A stretch of 64,000 bases of DNA, from the NCBI GenBank assembly GCA_947085405.1, contig CAMTWO010000016.1:11687-75686 (forward strand). The letters are read 5' to 3'. The DNA is from JASEGV01 sp947085405 (lineage in GTDB: Bacteria; Bacteroidota; Ignavibacteria; UBA10030; BY39). This document shows, piece by piece, positions 26,597 to 35,357 of this stretch. The notes under the pieces are model-generated. The model was not told the origin of the DNA and did not search any database. It saw nothing but the letters and a program-made list of their open reading frames with translations. The position numbers were made by a program, and so were the translations under genes. The stretch's first letter is position 1, and each line of letters starts with the position of its first letter.

Positions 26597-26605
26597 GATG
26601 GGTTT
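26573..26605 (-). terminator. Terminator after the DUF2795 gene
   Basis: Minus strand AAACCCATC pairs with GATGGGTTT around an 11-nt loop and runs into TTTT. It ends the M23/DUF2795 unit and overlaps the apparent start of the Omp85 gene. Confidence 0.75.
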
Positions 26606-26642
26606 CTTAGTAAAGGGTTATAAAATTTATTAAGATTCAAAT

Positions 26643-26867
26643 CTAATATTCATTTTCGTCTTCAAAGAAAAAATCTTGATCCGTGGGAAAGTCGACCCAT
26701 ATATCTTCCATACTTTCATACGGTTCGTCGGAGTCTTCAAGTTCCTGAAGATTTTCAATAACTTCGATCGGCGCACCTATTCGATTCGCATAATCGATTA
26801 ATTCTTCTTTAGTAGCGGGCCAAGGCGCATCGTCTAAATGTGCAGCAAGTTCCAAAGTCCAAATCAT
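26643..26867 (-). CDS. DUF2795-family small acidic protein
   Basis: 74 residues, strongly acidic. LELAAHLDDAPWPATKEELIDYA followed by RIGAPIEVIENLQEL matches the DUF2795 pattern (a small helical domain with a PATKxELIxYA segment). The tail is Asp/Glu/Phe-rich. Function is unknown; it may bind nucleic-acid-binding proteins or metals, but that is speculation. It follows the M23 peptidase gene by 24 bp and is closed by a terminator. Confidence 0.82.
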   Translation of the reverse strand: MIWTLELAAHLDDAPWPATKEELIDYANRIGAPIEVIENLQELEDSDEPYESMEDIWVDFPTDQDFFFEDENEY

Positions 26868-26891
26868 AAAATAATTCTCCTTATTAAAATA

Positions 26892-27848
26892 TTAACGCTT
26901 TGAAATATTTCTGACATATTCACTCACAGATAGATCGTTTAAAAAATAATCAATAGGATTTTGTTTAACACCTTTATAGTGGACTTCGTAATGTAAATGA
27001 GGACCACTTACTAAACCGGTTCTTCCACTTTTTGCAATCAGATCGCCGCGTTTAACTTTGGCACCCGAACGAACGAGTACTTTCGATAAATGAGCATACA
27101 AAGTCTGATAGCCAAAGCCGTGATTGATAACCACAACTATTCCATAACCGCCGCCGCTGCGTCCGCCGAATTCAACTGTGCCATCGCCGGATGCATAGAC
27201 CGGTGTGCCAACGTCGTTAATGATATCCAAACCTTCGTGCTTACGGAAGAAGCCGAGAACCGGATGCATTCTTTTTCCGAAACCACCGGTTGAATGATAT
27301 CCGTCCATCGGTTTTAACGCCGGAAGTGCTGCAAAAAGTTTTTGATTGTAATTATACTTTTGAAAAACTTTCGCGTAGCTCTCGCTTTGCTGATTTATTT
27401 CTCTGCTCAGTTTATCTGCAATGTCGTTTATCTGACTGAGCGCATTTTCACTATTATTCAAAATTTGTTTAGAATCGAATTTTAAAATACTGCCGCCAAC
27501 GCCAACCTTCAATTCATCTTTATCCAGTTTAGGCAAATCAACCAGTAATCTGAGTTGATCGCCTTGAGTATTAATCTTGTCGATGTCAGTTTTAAATTCT
27601 TCAAACCTTTGAGTTAAAGATGATATTTGAGATCTTAAAACTTTGTTTTCATCAACAATTTTATTAATCCGATCATAACCGAGATTTAAGAAATCATAAA
27701 TAATATAATTTCCACTAATGATAATACTCACCATCAAGACCACACTCGAAAGTATAGTAACTATGGTTTTTAAACCAAAGTGCTTTACCTCCCTATAATT
27801 GAGGTCTTTTTCGGAAAAATAGAAATATTTACGGTTCTTAAAAATCAA
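26892..27848 (-). CDS. M23-family peptidoglycan endopeptidase, membrane-anchored
   Basis: 318 residues. A basic N-terminus, one membrane segment (about 27-52), a coiled coil (about 60-170), then a LytM/M23 domain with the zinc ligands GFGKRMHPVLGFFRKHEGLDI (in parts: HPVLG, HEGLDI) and HLHYEVHY (His-x-His). The domain cuts peptide cross-links in the cell wall or acts as an activator of amidases. A near-perfect sigma-70 promoter lies 105 bp upstream. Confidence 0.9.
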   Translation of the reverse strand: MIFKNRKYFYFSEKDLNYREVKHFGLKTIVTILSSVVLMVSIIISGNYIIYDFLNLGYDRINKIVDENKVLRSQISSLTQRFEEFKTDIDKINTQGDQLRLLVDLPKLDKDELKVGVGGSILKFDSKQILNNSENALSQINDIADKLSREINQQSESYAKVFQKYNYNQKLFAALPALKPMDGYHSTGGFGKRMHPVLGFFRKHEGLDIINDVGTPVYASGDGTVEFGGRSGGGYGIVVVINHGFGYQTLYAHLSKVLVRSGAKVKRGDLIAKSGRTGLVSGPHLHYEVHYKGVKQNPIDYFLNDLSVSEYVRNISKR

Positions 27849-27952
27849 TATAAAATGTCTTTTATTATTTAATTTGCCTTCCCATCAACGATATTTAGAT
27901 AAAAGTTGATGAAATAAGCTGTTTTCATACAAAGTTACAATACTTTTTGCTA

Positions 27953-27981
27953 ATTATATAAAAAAAAAAATCATTTGTCAA
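27953..27981 (-). promoter_or_regulatory. Consensus sigma-70 promoter of the M23 peptidase gene
   Basis: On the minus strand TTGACA (27981-27976), 17-bp spacer with an 11-T tract, and TATAAT (27958-27953): an exact consensus match. The predicted start gives a leader of about 100 nt. It shows that the host uses the standard -35/-10 rather than the Bacteroidota promoter. Confidence 0.85.
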
Positions 27982-28006
27982 GAGTAATTTCACTTTTTTG
28001 GAATTT

Positions 28007-29017
28007 TTATTCAAAATCGTGTTCAAAGTAGTTTATTGCTCTATCGCCTATTCGCTTGCTTTTTTCATCGATCACTGCCTCCAGACGTTTAGCAAATTCC
28101 TTTGCGGCATCGTATCCATAATGTTTTAGCAAGTAATTCATCGCAATAACCTCGCAAATTACAGTTACATTTTTGCCGGGGAATATCGGTAATTTAACAT
28201 GCAACAATTCGACTCCGACTATTTCGATGCCTTCAGTATCCAAGCCTGTGCGTGTATATTCCTCGTCCGGATTCCAATCTGTAAGTTCGATTACAACTTC
28301 TACTCTTTTTTGAAATCGGATAGCCCTGATGCCAAACATCGAACGAACATCAATCAAACCAAGTCCACGGATTTCCATAAAATGTTTTACGATATCCGAA
28401 CCGGCGCCCATTAAAATTCCTTCGCCTTTCCGTGTTATCATAACCACATCGTCGGCAACAAGCCGGTGGCCCCTTTCTACTAAATCAAGAGCAATCTCGC
28501 TTTTGCCAATACCTGATCTGCCCATTAAAAGAACACCGATTCCATAAACATCAACGAACGACCCATGAACCGCTGCTTGTACAGAAAATTGATCGTCTAA
28601 AAAATCACTTAAAAAATAAATGAATTTTGTTGTCTCCAAAGATGTTTGCATAACTGCAATCTTTTTTTCTGTCGCCAACTGAACTAGTTCATCGCCGAGG
28701 ATGTTGCTGCTGGTTACTACTATACATGGAATATCAAATTCTATTATTCTTTTGAACGATTTGATACGATCTTCGAGCGATAGATGCCTCAAGTATTTAA
28801 CTTCGGTATTTCCAAAAATTTGCACCCTGTTGTAAGAGAACAAATCGACATAACCTGCTAAAGGTAATCCGGGACGATGAAAATTTTTATCAATGATTTC
28901 TTTTTTGAAACCAGTTTCACCGTTTAGTAATGTTAAAGCAAGTCTCTCTTTGTTCGATTCGTACAAATAGCCAACAGTGATGCTCTTTTTGCGGGTTTCC
29001 TTGACTTCTAATTTCAT
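28007..29017 (-). CDS. hprK: HPr kinase/phosphorylase
   Basis: 336 residues. The P-loop GRSGIGKSEIALDLVERGHRL (Walker A GRSGIGKS) is followed by VADDVV and the HprK signature EIRGLGLIDVRSMFG. It phosphorylates or dephosphorylates a regulatory serine of HPr. No PTS genes are nearby; in the Chlorobi/Bacteroidota group HprK often occurs without a sugar-transporting PTS. It precedes the M23 gene and follows hpf by 1 nt, so the two are co-transcribed. Confidence 0.93.
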   Translation of the reverse strand: MKLEVKETRKKSITVGYLYESNKERLALTLLNGETGFKKEIIDKNFHRPGLPLAGYVDLFSYNRVQIFGNTEVKYLRHLSLEDRIKSFKRIIEFDIPCIVVTSSNILGDELVQLATEKKIAVMQTSLETTKFIYFLSDFLDDQFSVQAAVHGSFVDVYGIGVLLMGRSGIGKSEIALDLVERGHRLVADDVVMITRKGEGILMGAGSDIVKHFMEIRGLGLIDVRSMFGIRAIRFQKRVEVVIELTDWNPDEEYTRTGLDTEGIEIVGVELLHVKLPIFPGKNVTVICEVIAMNYLLKHYGYDAAKEFAKRLEAVIDEKSKRIGDRAINYFEHDFE

Positions 29018-29018
29018 A

Positions 29019-29351
29019 TTAGAATTTCCTTTTGAATTCCCTAACCTGCTTTTTATTTTTTCCGCGTACTTTAGATTTAATTTTTGAGAGTTGCTTCTCT
29101 AATTTCAGGATGGCTTGATCAATCGACTTAAAAAAGTTTTCCGATTTTTCAGTTGCAACAATATCGTGCCCGTAAAGATGTAAACTCATATCAACAATTT
29201 TTGAATTATTGTCGGACCCCTCCAAGCTGAATGTTGCATTACAGCGAAGGATGCCATCAAAATGATTACCTAATTTATTTATTTCTTCGATTGCATGTTC
29301 TTTTACAGTTGAATGCAGTCGAACTTTGCGTGCAGTAATATGTACTTCCAT
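29019..29351 (-). CDS. hpf: Ribosome hibernation-promoting factor, short form
   Basis: 110 residues. VHITARKVRLHSTVKEHAIEEINKL and DNNSKIVDMSLHLYGHDIVATEKSENFFKSID are typical of the HPF/YfiA N-terminal domain, here only named in part (VHITARKV; HDIVATEKSENFF). The Lys/Arg-rich tail replaces the dimerisation domain of long HPF. It binds the 30S decoding centre in starved cells. Overlaps neither neighbour: 1 nt to hprK, 20 nt to the recombinase gene. Confidence 0.9.
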   Translation of the reverse strand: MEVHITARKVRLHSTVKEHAIEEINKLGNHFDGILRCNATFSLEGSDNNSKIVDMSLHLYGHDIVATEKSENFFKSIDQAILKLEKQLSKIKSKVRGKNKKQVREFKRKF

Positions 29352-29371
29352 TTTTTATCCTTTCTTTATTT

Positions 29372-30277
29372 TTACGATTTTGGATGAGCTTGATCGTATA
29401 TACTCTTTAACCGATCAATAGTTACATGTGTATAAATTTGAGTCGTCGATAAACTCTCGTGTCCTAATAATTCTTTTACTGCCTTTAAGTCGGCTCCTCG
29501 ATTCAATAAATGTGTGGCGAAAGTGTGCCGAAGTACGTGCGGACTTTTTTTCTCGATATCGGATACCTGTTGAATATAGTGGTTTACAATATTATACACT
29601 CCTTTGGGATACATCCGCTTTCCCCGATTTGAAATAAAAACTGAACGAAGTTCTTTTTCAGAAGTTGTTCCTGAAAATAATTCTTCACGGCTCAGCAGGT
29701 ATTTTTTCAATGCTGACTTTGCTTTTTCTCCAAAGGGAGTAATTCGAACTTTTCGACCCTTTCCGATAACTTTCAGTGTTTTATTGTACCAATCGATGTT
29801 TTCTAAATTCAACTCTATCAATTCGTTAAGCCGGATACCTGTGCTGTACAAAATCTCTAATAATGCTTTATCTCTTAGACCTGTTACAGCCGCTTCATTC
29901 GGAAGTTCTAACATTTTGATTATAGCTGATTCATCCAAAAATGAGGGTAATTTTTTAGGAATTTTTGGAGTTGCGATGTTTATAGTCGGATTCGATTTAA
30001 TTATTTTTTTCCTGTATAGATATTTGTAAAAAGAACGTACCGAAGATAGTTTTCTGGCAATACTTTTTTTTGATATCCCATTCTCAATAAGATCGCCTAA
30101 AAAAAGTCGTATGGTTAGATTATCAATAGTTTTTAATTGATATTTTTCAGAAGAAAAATGTTTTATGAAAAACGAGTGCAGTTGTAACAAGTCGTCCTCG
30201 TACGATGATATTGTATTGGAGGAATAGTTTTTTTCGAATTTCAGATAATCTAAAAACGATGTAATATGATTGATCAT
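29372..30277 (-). CDS. Tyrosine recombinase XerC/XerD
   Basis: 301 residues, the usual Xer length. The N-terminal SAM-like core-binding domain is followed by the catalytic domain with STGIRLNEL (Arg), KGRKVR (Lys), HVLRHTFATHLLNRG (His-x2-Arg), LLGHESLSTTQIYTHV (His and nucleophile Tyr). It resolves chromosome dimers at dif. Located in the hprK-hpf-xer-topA run on the minus strand, so a housekeeping Xer is more likely than a phage integrase; C versus D is not assigned. Confidence 0.92.
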   Translation of the reverse strand: MINHITSFLDYLKFEKNYSSNTISSYEDDLLQLHSFFIKHFSSEKYQLKTIDNLTIRLFLGDLIENGISKKSIARKLSSVRSFYKYLYRKKIIKSNPTINIATPKIPKKLPSFLDESAIIKMLELPNEAAVTGLRDKALLEILYSTGIRLNELIELNLENIDWYNKTLKVIGKGRKVRITPFGEKAKSALKKYLLSREELFSGTTSEKELRSVFISNRGKRMYPKGVYNIVNHYIQQVSDIEKKSPHVLRHTFATHLLNRGADLKAVKELLGHESLSTTQIYTHVTIDRLKSIYDQAHPKS

Positions 30278-30282
30278 ATCAA

Positions 30283-32541
30283 TTAGCTTGCTTCAGCTTC
30301 TACAACAGTTATTTCGATTTTGGCTTTACAACTTGGACATTCGTGATACGTGCCGGTTTTTTGTGTATATTTTTCGACTAAATATGCCGAACCGCAAACT
30401 TCACAAGGTTTATCAACCGGTTTATTCCACGATGCGAAATCGCACCCCGGGTATTTTGAACAACCATAGAAGATTCGTTTACTTTTTGTTTTTCTTTCTA
30501 ACAAATTACCCTCTTTACATTTTGGGCATTTCATCGGCATCGAGATAGGTTTTGTATTTGTGCACTTAGGATAATTGGAACAACCGAGGAAAGTTCCAAA
30601 TTTACTGGAACGAACGAGCATATCGCCGCCGCAATTTTCGCATTTCATACCTTCGAGATGTTCGTGCTTTGCTAAATCACCATCTAGGGGTTTTGTATTT
30701 TTGCATCCGGGGTATCCGCTGCAAGCTTTAAATCTACCGTTGCGTCCCCATTTAATTAACATCGGTTTTTCGCATAGTTCACAAGGTTCATCGGTTGTTT
30801 CTTGCAACGACTTTTTAATTTCACCGGCGAGCTTAACCCGTTTTTCTAACGCTTTGCTGAAAGGGATGTAAAAATCGTCCATCACTTTTTTATAAGTCCG
30901 TTTACCCGAAGCAATTGTATCTAATTCTTCTTCCATCTTCGCAGTAAACTTGACATTCAAAACTTCGGGAAAATTTTGACCCAACAATCGGTTAACGCTC
31001 ATCCCTAATTCGAGTGCAAACAATTTTCTCTCTTTCTGCTCAACATACTTGCGGTCAACTATTGTACTAACTATCATAGCGTAAGTGCTCGGACGCCCAA
31101 TCCCGAAAGCCTCCAAATCTTTTACCAAACTGCTTTCGGTATATCGAGCCGGTGGTTTTGTGAAATGCTGTTTGGGAATCATACTGAGTAATTGAGCATT
31201 ATCGTTGATATGAAGATGAGCCGGAATCTTTGAAACAGGATCGGCATCGGGTGTAACTCCGTTCTCCTCTTGTATGTCGTCGTAAACTTGCAAGAAGCCT
31301 CGAAACTTAGGTGTCGTACCGGTCGCCCGGAATAAATACTCGCCGCCACTTAACTCGACTGTAACTTGATCAAATTCGGCTGAAGACATTTGTGAAGCTA
31401 CAAAACGATTCCAGATAAGTTCGTATAAACTATACAAATCTTTATTATGAAGATATTTTTTAATTGCTTTGGGATTGTACTTCATAATTGTCGGACGGAT
31501 TGCTTCGTGCGCATCTTGGGATGCTTTTACCTTTTTGAATTGGCGAGCTTCTTTTGGCAAATAATCGCCGCCATAATTGTTAAAAATAAATTCGCGAACC
31601 GCTGCAATCGATTCGGCACTTAAACGGGTCGAATCAGTACGCATATAGGTAATCAAACCTACTAATCCATCTTCTCCGATTTCGACGCCCTCGTAAAGAT
31701 TTTGGGCTAACTGCATTGTTTTCTTTGCTGAGAAGCCGAGGCGCGATGCTGCTTCCTGCTGTATAGTACTTGTAATAAAAGGTGCCGGTGGATTTCGTTT
31801 TACTACTTTCTTCTGAAGAGTCGAAATCTTATACTGCTGTTTCGAAAGTTCATTCACATATCCTGTTGCAGTTGTTTCGTCCGAAATTTTTGGTTCCTGC
31901 CCGGCAACTTGAACGAGTTTGGCGAAGAATGGTTCGCTCTTATCGGTTTTGAACTCGCCTGTGATCGACCAGTATTCTTCACTCATGAAACTTTGAATAA
32001 GTTCTTCGCGCTCACAAATCAATCGCAAAGCAACCGACTGAACCCGCCCGGCTGATAAACCGTAATAAAATGTTTTCCAAAGGAAAGGACTGATTTTATA
32101 CCCTACGATACGATCCATCGCGCGGCGTGCCCGTTGTGAGTCCACCAAATGCTGATCAATCTTGTGAGGATTTTGCATCGCCTCATTTATTCCGGATTCT
32201 GTAATTTCATGAAATAGAACGCGGTAGATATTTTTGTTATGCTTCTGAATTTCTTCTGCAATATCGTAAGCAATTGCTTCACCTTCACGGTCAGGGTCAG
32301 TCGCTAAATAGACAGCATCAACTTCGGAACTCAAACGACATAATTTCTTAACGACCTCTTCTTTCCTTTCGATTAATTCAAAATTCGGTTTGTAGTCGTT
32401 ATCAACATCCACCGAGAGTTTATTTTTGGGAAGGTTTTTTATGTGCCCGACTGAAGCTTCTACTGTAAAATTTTTTCCTAAATATTTTTTCACCGTCTTT
32501 GATTTTGAGGGCGACTCGACGATGACCAGTGATTTATTCAT
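30283..32541 (-). CDS. topA: DNA topoisomerase I (type IA)
   Basis: 752 residues. The Toprim start SLVIVESPSKSKTVKKYLG, DPDREGEAIA, the active-site tyrosine in GLITYMRTDSTRLS and GIGRPSTYA are present. The C-terminus holds four zinc-ribbon modules (CELC..., CENCGGD, CPKCKEG, CEVCGSA) with GRFKACSGYPGCKNTK-type tails. It relaxes negative supercoils in the cytoplasm. Stop lies 5 bp before the xer start; smg is upstream. Confidence 0.96.
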   Translation of the reverse strand: MNKSLVIVESPSKSKTVKKYLGKNFTVEASVGHIKNLPKNKLSVDVDNDYKPNFELIERKEEVVKKLCRLSSEVDAVYLATDPDREGEAIAYDIAEEIQKHNKNIYRVLFHEITESGINEAMQNPHKIDQHLVDSQRARRAMDRIVGYKISPFLWKTFYYGLSAGRVQSVALRLICEREELIQSFMSEEYWSITGEFKTDKSEPFFAKLVQVAGQEPKISDETTATGYVNELSKQQYKISTLQKKVVKRNPPAPFITSTIQQEAASRLGFSAKKTMQLAQNLYEGVEIGEDGLVGLITYMRTDSTRLSAESIAAVREFIFNNYGGDYLPKEARQFKKVKASQDAHEAIRPTIMKYNPKAIKKYLHNKDLYSLYELIWNRFVASQMSSAEFDQVTVELSGGEYLFRATGTTPKFRGFLQVYDDIQEENGVTPDADPVSKIPAHLHINDNAQLLSMIPKQHFTKPPARYTESSLVKDLEAFGIGRPSTYAMIVSTIVDRKYVEQKERKLFALELGMSVNRLLGQNFPEVLNVKFTAKMEEELDTIASGKRTYKKVMDDFYIPFSKALEKRVKLAGEIKKSLQETTDEPCELCEKPMLIKWGRNGRFKACSGYPGCKNTKPLDGDLAKHEHLEGMKCENCGGDMLVRSSKFGTFLGCSNYPKCTNTKPISMPMKCPKCKEGNLLERKTKSKRIFYGCSKYPGCDFASWNKPVDKPCEVCGSAYLVEKYTQKTGTYHECPSCKAKIEITVVEAEAS

Positions 32542-32559
32542 ATAATAATTACTTTCGTT

Positions 32560-33012
32560 TCAATTAATAGTTTCGTTGTCGTAAGAGGAGCTTCCCAAAA
32601 CATGTTCGTCTTTTTGAAAAATTATTGAAGCAGTTATTGCTATCATTTCTCTTAAATCGACAGGATGCGAATAATTTATCATTATTCTTTCAATTATAAA
32701 TTCCATTTCTATATCACTAACTATCTCGAGTTCACGTAGTTGTAATAAATAACCATAAGCTTCGGGCATAATAATTAATTTTTCTACATCGTGAAGAATC
32801 CGATGGGAATTCGATTTCTCCGAAGGTGTAAAATTCAAGTTCATTTCGGCTAGATACAATCTATCGAACAGCCAGCTGAATGCAGCGTTCATTTCCGAGT
32901 TCGTGAAGCCCAATTTCTCTAATTTTTGCACATCTATTTCCTGCAGAGATTTTTGGGTTGTCTTAATTTCGTTCAGCACGTAAACTATTATTTCTATAAT
33001 TCTATCTTGCAT
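32560..33012 (-). CDS. smg: Smg/DUF494-family protein
   Basis: 150 residues. VLNEIKTTQKSLQEIDVQKLEKLGFTN, given in part, and AAFSWLFDRL match Smg (DUF494), a family of unknown function found next to topA and dprA in proteobacteria. Here too it lies directly upstream of topA. The start overlaps the ybeY stop by 1 nt, suggesting translational coupling. Confidence 0.8.
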   Translation of the reverse strand: MQDRIIEIIVYVLNEIKTTQKSLQEIDVQKLEKLGFTNSEMNAAFSWLFDRLYLAEMNLNFTPSEKSNSHRILHDVEKLIIMPEAYGYLLQLRELEIVSDIEMEFIIERIMINYSHPVDLREMIAITASIIFQKDEHVLGSSSYDNETIN

Positions 33013-33440
33013 TATTCTAATTTATAAATATTTTTGCATTTTTCTAAATACATATCTTCCAACAAACTCATTTTCTTTTTAGTTCGTTGGGTTGTGTCGG
33101 TGTATCCAATCAGGTGTAATGTCCCGTGGATAAGCAACCGATTTAATTCTTCTGATATCCTGACTTTATATTCTTTTGCTTGACGCTTGGTTTGTTCGAT
33201 ATTGATGTAAATTTCGCCTTCGATTTTATCATCATCATTCAGCGGAAAACTTATAACATCGGTGGTCCGATTATGATTCAAATATTGTTTATTCAGTTGG
33301 GTGATGTATTCATCGTCAACGAAAACAACGTTGATATTTTTTTGGAGGGATTTTTCTCCCTTTAAAACGAACTTAACGAGCGAAACAATTTCGCTCTTAT
33401 CTATTTTTTTTTTTTTATAGTTATTGAAAACCGTAATCAA
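33012..33440 (-). CDS. ybeY: Endoribonuclease YbeY (rRNA maturation)
   Basis: 142 residues. The metal site HGTLHLIGYTD is present with the first two histidines; the third ligand, a His in GYDH in most bacteria, is missing and the motif reads GYTDTTQ. Bacteroidota YbeY proteins have the same kind of substitution (GYKD), so this marks lineage rather than inactivation. TTDVISFPL is also intact. YbeY processes the 3' end of 16S rRNA. Overlaps smg by 1 nt. Confidence 0.9.
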   Translation of the reverse strand: MITVFNNYKKKKIDKSEIVSLVKFVLKGEKSLQKNINVVFVDDEYITQLNKQYLNHNRTTDVISFPLNDDDKIEGEIYINIEQTKRQAKEYKVRISEELNRLLIHGTLHLIGYTDTTQRTKKKMSLLEDMYLEKCKNIYKLE

Positions 33441-33459
33441 GATAATTTCAGATTATAAA

Positions 33460-33915
33460 TTATTTTTCAGGAAATAAACTTTCGGTTAACGACAATGCGA
33501 TACCCGACATCATTACTTCCGGAGCAAGCCGTGTAAAATCGCCAGAGAGGATTTTACGATCGACATTAGCATAGAGCGAACAGCCGGCTTCACGTTCGAC
33601 AATTAAGCCGCTAAGTTTACCGTTCATATCTCCGATAAATGTAACTTCATTCAATTCTTCACTCACAGCAAATCCTGTGCAAAAATGTAATTGCAAAAAA
33701 GAATTGAGTGCGTAAACCGATACCATCGTACCAATTTTATCTCCGATTAATATATCAGGATAAATTTCTAAAGCAAGTTTTCGCTTTTCTTTTTCGTTAC
33801 GGAGTTCGTACCGATAAAAGTTTCCAATTTTTTTTAGTTTCGTTTTTAGAACCTTACTAATAACCGATAAACTATTTTTATTGAAAGCATAAAACTTCTG
33901 GGTTTTACTTTTCAT
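33460..33915 (-). CDS. Hypothetical protein
   Basis: 151 residues from the ATG at 33915 (MKSKTQKFYAFNKNSL). An upstream in-frame start at 33936 lies immediately against the cold-shock gene terminator and is less likely; AGGA precedes the ATG at 33915 with good spacing. The protein mixes basic N-terminal sequence with a beta-rich middle (LNEVTFIGDMNGKLSGLIVE) and ends LSLTESLFPEK. I recognise no family. It lies 19 bp before ybeY on the same strand, so a link with RNA metabolism is possible but unsupported. Confidence 0.7.
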   Translation of the reverse strand: MKSKTQKFYAFNKNSLSVISKVLKTKLKKIGNFYRYELRNEKEKRKLALEIYPDILIGDKIGTMVSVYALNSFLQLHFCTGFAVSEELNEVTFIGDMNGKLSGLIVEREAGCSLYANVDRKILSGDFTRLAPEVMMSGIALSLTESLFPEK

Positions 33916-33936
33916 TTTATTTCCTAAGTTTAACAA

Positions 33937-33977
33937 TAAAAACCCCGCAAGATTCCTCGACAGAGTATCTTCGGGGT
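33937..33977 (-). terminator. Terminator of the cold-shock gene
   Basis: Minus strand ACCCCG-AAGAT pairs with ATCTT-g-CGGGGT (one bulge) and is followed by TTTTT. It separates csp from the downstream hypothetical gene. Confidence 0.85.
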
Positions 33978-34001
33978 ATTTGAATATTTTAAAAAATACA
34001 A

Positions 34002-34208
34002 TTATCTGACAACAAATACTTTTTTGGCTTGCAGTCCTTTATTTCCTTCTACAAGCTCGAATTCAATCAGATCACCTTGATCTAATTTTTTAAAATTTGC
34101 TTTGGTTTGGATTTCCGTGTAGTGGATAAAAATATCTTTTCCGTTTTCCCACTGAACAAATCCGTAACCTTTTTTTGCATCAAACCACTTTACTTTGCCT
34201 TTTGGCAT
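34002..34208 (-). CDS. Cold-shock domain protein (CspA family)
   Basis: 68 residues from MPKGKVKWFDAKKGYGFV. RNP1 (KGYGFVQW) and RNP2 (DIFIHYTEI) are intact. It binds single-stranded RNA and DNA and acts as an RNA chaperone. GAGGAGG lies at ideal distance from the ATG at 34208; the in-frame extension upstream is rejected on this basis. A promoter at 34405-34433 gives a leader near 190 nt, the long leader typical of cold-regulated csp mRNAs. Confidence 0.93.
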   Translation of the reverse strand: MPKGKVKWFDAKKGYGFVQWENGKDIFIHYTEIQTKANFKKLDQGDLIEFELVEGNKGLQAKKVFVVR

Positions 34209-34404
34209 AACTACCTCCTCTAAAAGTTTTACCATTAATAGCCGCAAAACATCTCAGGTTAATAATTTATTAATTTAGCGACTATCGCGGTAAAGTTACC
34301 TGAGTGTTTTTATAAAAAATTTAATTGTTTCAATTTAAAAGCATGCCACCTAAAATTCCGAATGACCAAACAAAAACACATTAAGAGGCAAAGTATTTGT
34401 TGCT

Positions 34405-34433
34405 AATATACAACACGAATTCAATTTTGTCAA
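34405..34433 (-). promoter_or_regulatory. Promoter of the cold-shock gene
   Basis: Minus strand TTGACA (34433-34428), 17-bp spacer, TATATT (34410-34405). The predicted 5' untranslated region is about 190 nt. Confidence 0.75.
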
Positions 34434-34445
34434 GTCTTCAATTAT

Positions 34446-35342
34446 TTAAACTTCAATTTCCAGACCTTCGTACGAGGCGAAACAGGTGAATTTATAATCA
34501 CGAATTTTTATCTCTTTTAAGCATTTCTGTTGAATTTCATCAATTTTTTCATCATTATGAGATGGGTCGTGATGAAAAAGTATCAATTTTTTGACCTTAC
34601 CTTCGGCAGCAACCTTTAGTGAAAATAAATAGTGCGAATGCCCCCAGCCAACCCGATCAATATATTCTTCGGGTGTGTAAGTCGTATCATAGATTAATAT
34701 ATCCGCACCCATCACAAAATTAAAAACTCGCTGATTTGGTTCGGGTTTGCATTCCAAGTATTTGTTAACAATATCTTGTTCAACGTTCCGAACCGATTGA
34801 GCAACATAACGATCGAACGGTTCATTATCGCTTATATAGACTATTGATTTTCCGTTTTGACTGATACGATATCCGATTGCAAATGTTGGATGATTCAAAT
34901 ATATACTTTTTACGTCCGCGTCGAACACTCTGAATTCATCTTCGCCGATAGGTTTGAAATTGATTTTTGCTTTAAGTTCATTCAATTGTATCGGAAAATA
35001 TACTTTGTTCATCTGGTCTGAAATCATATCGGGAAGCGAAACACTTTTTGTCTCTCCGGAAACAATCGTAAACTCGTTTCCCGAAATAAATGCCGGCTTA
35101 AAAAATGGGAAACCCTGTATATGATCCCAATGCGGATGCGATATCAAGACGTAAGCATTTATTGAATCGCCGGTTTCAATCAGCTTCTCACCAAGATTCC
35201 GTATCCCGGTACCGGCATCTAAGATAACTAAATTATTGTCATCCAATCGTAACTCAACACAAGGTGTATTACCGCCGTATTTTACGGTTTGTTTACCCGG
35301 AGTTGGGATTGAACCTCTTGTTCCCCAAAAAATTAGTTTCAT
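34446..35342 (-). CDS. Metallo-beta-lactamase-fold hydrolase
   Basis: 298 residues. WGTRGSIPTPG and YGGNTPCVE at the N-terminus and the metal motif SHPHWDHIQGFPFF (HxHxDH) are typical of a cyclic-nucleotide phosphodiesterase/RNase Z-like MBL subgroup. Later ligands include YDTTYTPEEY with GWGHSHYLFS, and LILFHHDPSHNDE. The substrate cannot be named; a signalling nucleotide is a reasonable guess for this subgroup. It follows the gamma-carbonic-anhydrase cluster on the same strand. Confidence 0.85.
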   Translation of the reverse strand: MKLIFWGTRGSIPTPGKQTVKYGGNTPCVELRLDDNNLVILDAGTGIRNLGEKLIETGDSINAYVLISHPHWDHIQGFPFFKPAFISGNEFTIVSGETKSVSLPDMISDQMNKVYFPIQLNELKAKINFKPIGEDEFRVFDADVKSIYLNHPTFAIGYRISQNGKSIVYISDNEPFDRYVAQSVRNVEQDIVNKYLECKPEPNQRVFNFVMGADILIYDTTYTPEEYIDRVGWGHSHYLFSLKVAAEGKVKKLILFHHDPSHNDEKIDEIQQKCLKEIKIRDYKFTCFASYEGLEIEV

Positions 35343-35357
35343 ATTATTTTCCGACTA

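Noticed and set aside
33012..33440. YbeY missing its third histidine as a broken gene
   Set aside because: The same substitution is usual in YbeY of Bacteroidota, and the rest of the protein is intact.
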